Below are positions 5,195-5,672 of a DNA stretch of 5,672 bases, in pieces. This DNA is from Nitrospira sp. (GTDB lineage Bacteria > Nitrospirota > Nitrospiria > Nitrospirales > Nitrospiraceae). The notes under the pieces were generated by a model. It was not told the DNA's origin, ran no database searches, and saw only the letters and a list, made by a program, of their open reading frames with translations. The stretch lies in assembly GCA_030456405.1 (NCBI GenBank), contig JAKDNQ010000155.1:1-5672 (forward strand). Direction: 5' to 3'. Position 1 is the stretch's first letter. The number at the start of each line of letters is the position of its first letter. The position numbers and the translations under genes are program-made.

Positions 5195-5672
5195 ATGGAA
5201 AAGCAAGCGAAGAACGAAGGGAAAACCAGCCGTACGACCAAGGTGCTCGTCATCGACGTGGGTGGAACCAATGTGAAGATCTTAATCGCCAGTGAACGAA
5301 TACCGCGAAAGGTGCCTTCCGGTTCGACAATGACTGCGCGAAACATGGTGAAAGCGGTCCAACGTCTCGCTGCTGATTGGTCTTATGATGTCATTGCGCT
5401 GGGCTATCCGGGTGCCGTGCGAAGCGGCCGGCCTGCTGCCGAACCCAAGAACCTTGGTAAAGGATGGAAGGGGTTCGATTTCGAAAAAGCCTTCGGCTGT
5501 CCGGTCAAGGTAATCAATGACGCCGCGATGCAGGCTCTTGGAAGTTACGAAGGCGGCCGCATGTTATTCTTGGGACTCGGCACCGGCCTGGGTTCCGCGC
5601 TGATCACCGACGGCGTCCTGGTACCGATGGAGTTGGCGCATCTGCTCTACCGGAAAGGCCGGACTTACGAGG
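5195..5672 (+). CDS. ROK family kinase, polyphosphate-glucokinase-like (5' part)
   Basis: The first 159 residues are visible and the frame runs off the window without a stop. A polar Lys-rich leader of 15 residues precedes the first nucleotide-binding loop, V-I-D-V-G-G-T-N (19-26, with Asp21). Y-P-G-A-V follows (71-75), and then I-N-D-A-A (107-111), where Asp109 is the expected catalytic base. The second phosphate loop is L-G-L-G-T-G-L-G-S-A-L (126-136). These are ordered as in sugar kinases of the ROK/hexokinase-actin fold, and the sequence between them is most like polyphosphate/ATP glucokinases (PpgK), which phosphorylate glucose in the cytoplasm. The usual E-x-G-H substrate motif reads E-L-A-H (146-149). 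The start is secure: AAGGA (5183-5187) is seven bases upstream, and an in-frame stop at 5144 leaves no other ATG or GTG. Phosphate donor and substrate cannot be decided from this part. Confidence 0.85.
   Translation, partial: MEKQAKNEGKTSRTTKVLVIDVGGTNVKILIASERIPRKVPSGSTMTARNMVKAVQRLAADWSYDVIALGYPGAVRSGRPAAEPKNLGKGWKGFDFEKAFGCPVKVINDAAMQALGSYEGGRMLFLGLGTGLGSALITDGVLVPMELAHLLYRKGRTYE

Noticed and set aside
5139..5276. 45-codon Arg-rich frame overlapping the start of the ROK gene
   Set aside because: Its composition follows from the purine-rich leader and it runs out of frame into the conserved ROK coding sequence.

Overview
The window looks like chromosome of a Gram-negative environmental bacterium. 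An outer-membrane porin, a lysozyme-inhibitor lipoprotein and a LapA-type inner-membrane protein all imply a two-membrane envelope. Base composition is moderately GC-rich throughout, and no segment stands out as recently acquired. The mix of a urea transporter, a phosphate-selective-porin-like protein and a polyphosphate-glucokinase-like ROK protein would fit a nitrifier such as Nitrospira. That assignment is an impression from gene content, not something the sequence proves.

Left part (1-1912, plus strand): the tail of a VOC/glyoxalase-type protein ends at 128 and is followed by a terminator-like hairpin. An atypical short-chain NAD(P)-binding oxidoreductase (243-884) comes next. A short remnant that reads like the first 14 codons of a histidine phosphatase lies just behind it. 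Then come an OsmC-type peroxiredoxin (1023-1448) and a small MliC-type lysozyme-inhibitor lipoprotein (1550-1912, GTG start). The first three proteins suggest handling of reactive electrophiles and peroxides, and the fourth protects the cell wall.

Middle (1954-3372, plus strand): a urea transporter with two clear internal repeats is followed by a LapA-domain protein with two membrane segments and a charged tail. No urease gene is visible here. A strong 10-bp hairpin (3400-3424) separates this plus-strand block from the convergent porin gene.

Right part: an OprO/OprP-like porin is on the minus strand (3528-4799) and a ROK/polyphosphate-glucokinase-like gene is on the plus strand (from 5195, cut by the window edge). 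They are divergent and share an intergenic region of about 395 bp. That region holds a palindrome and an 11-bp inverted repeat and probably contains both control regions.

I saw no mobile element, CRISPR array, tRNA or rRNA. No clearly new multi-gene system is evident. The points most worth a second look are the phosphatase remnant, the cysteine motifs in the porin and the repeat architecture between the two divergent genes.
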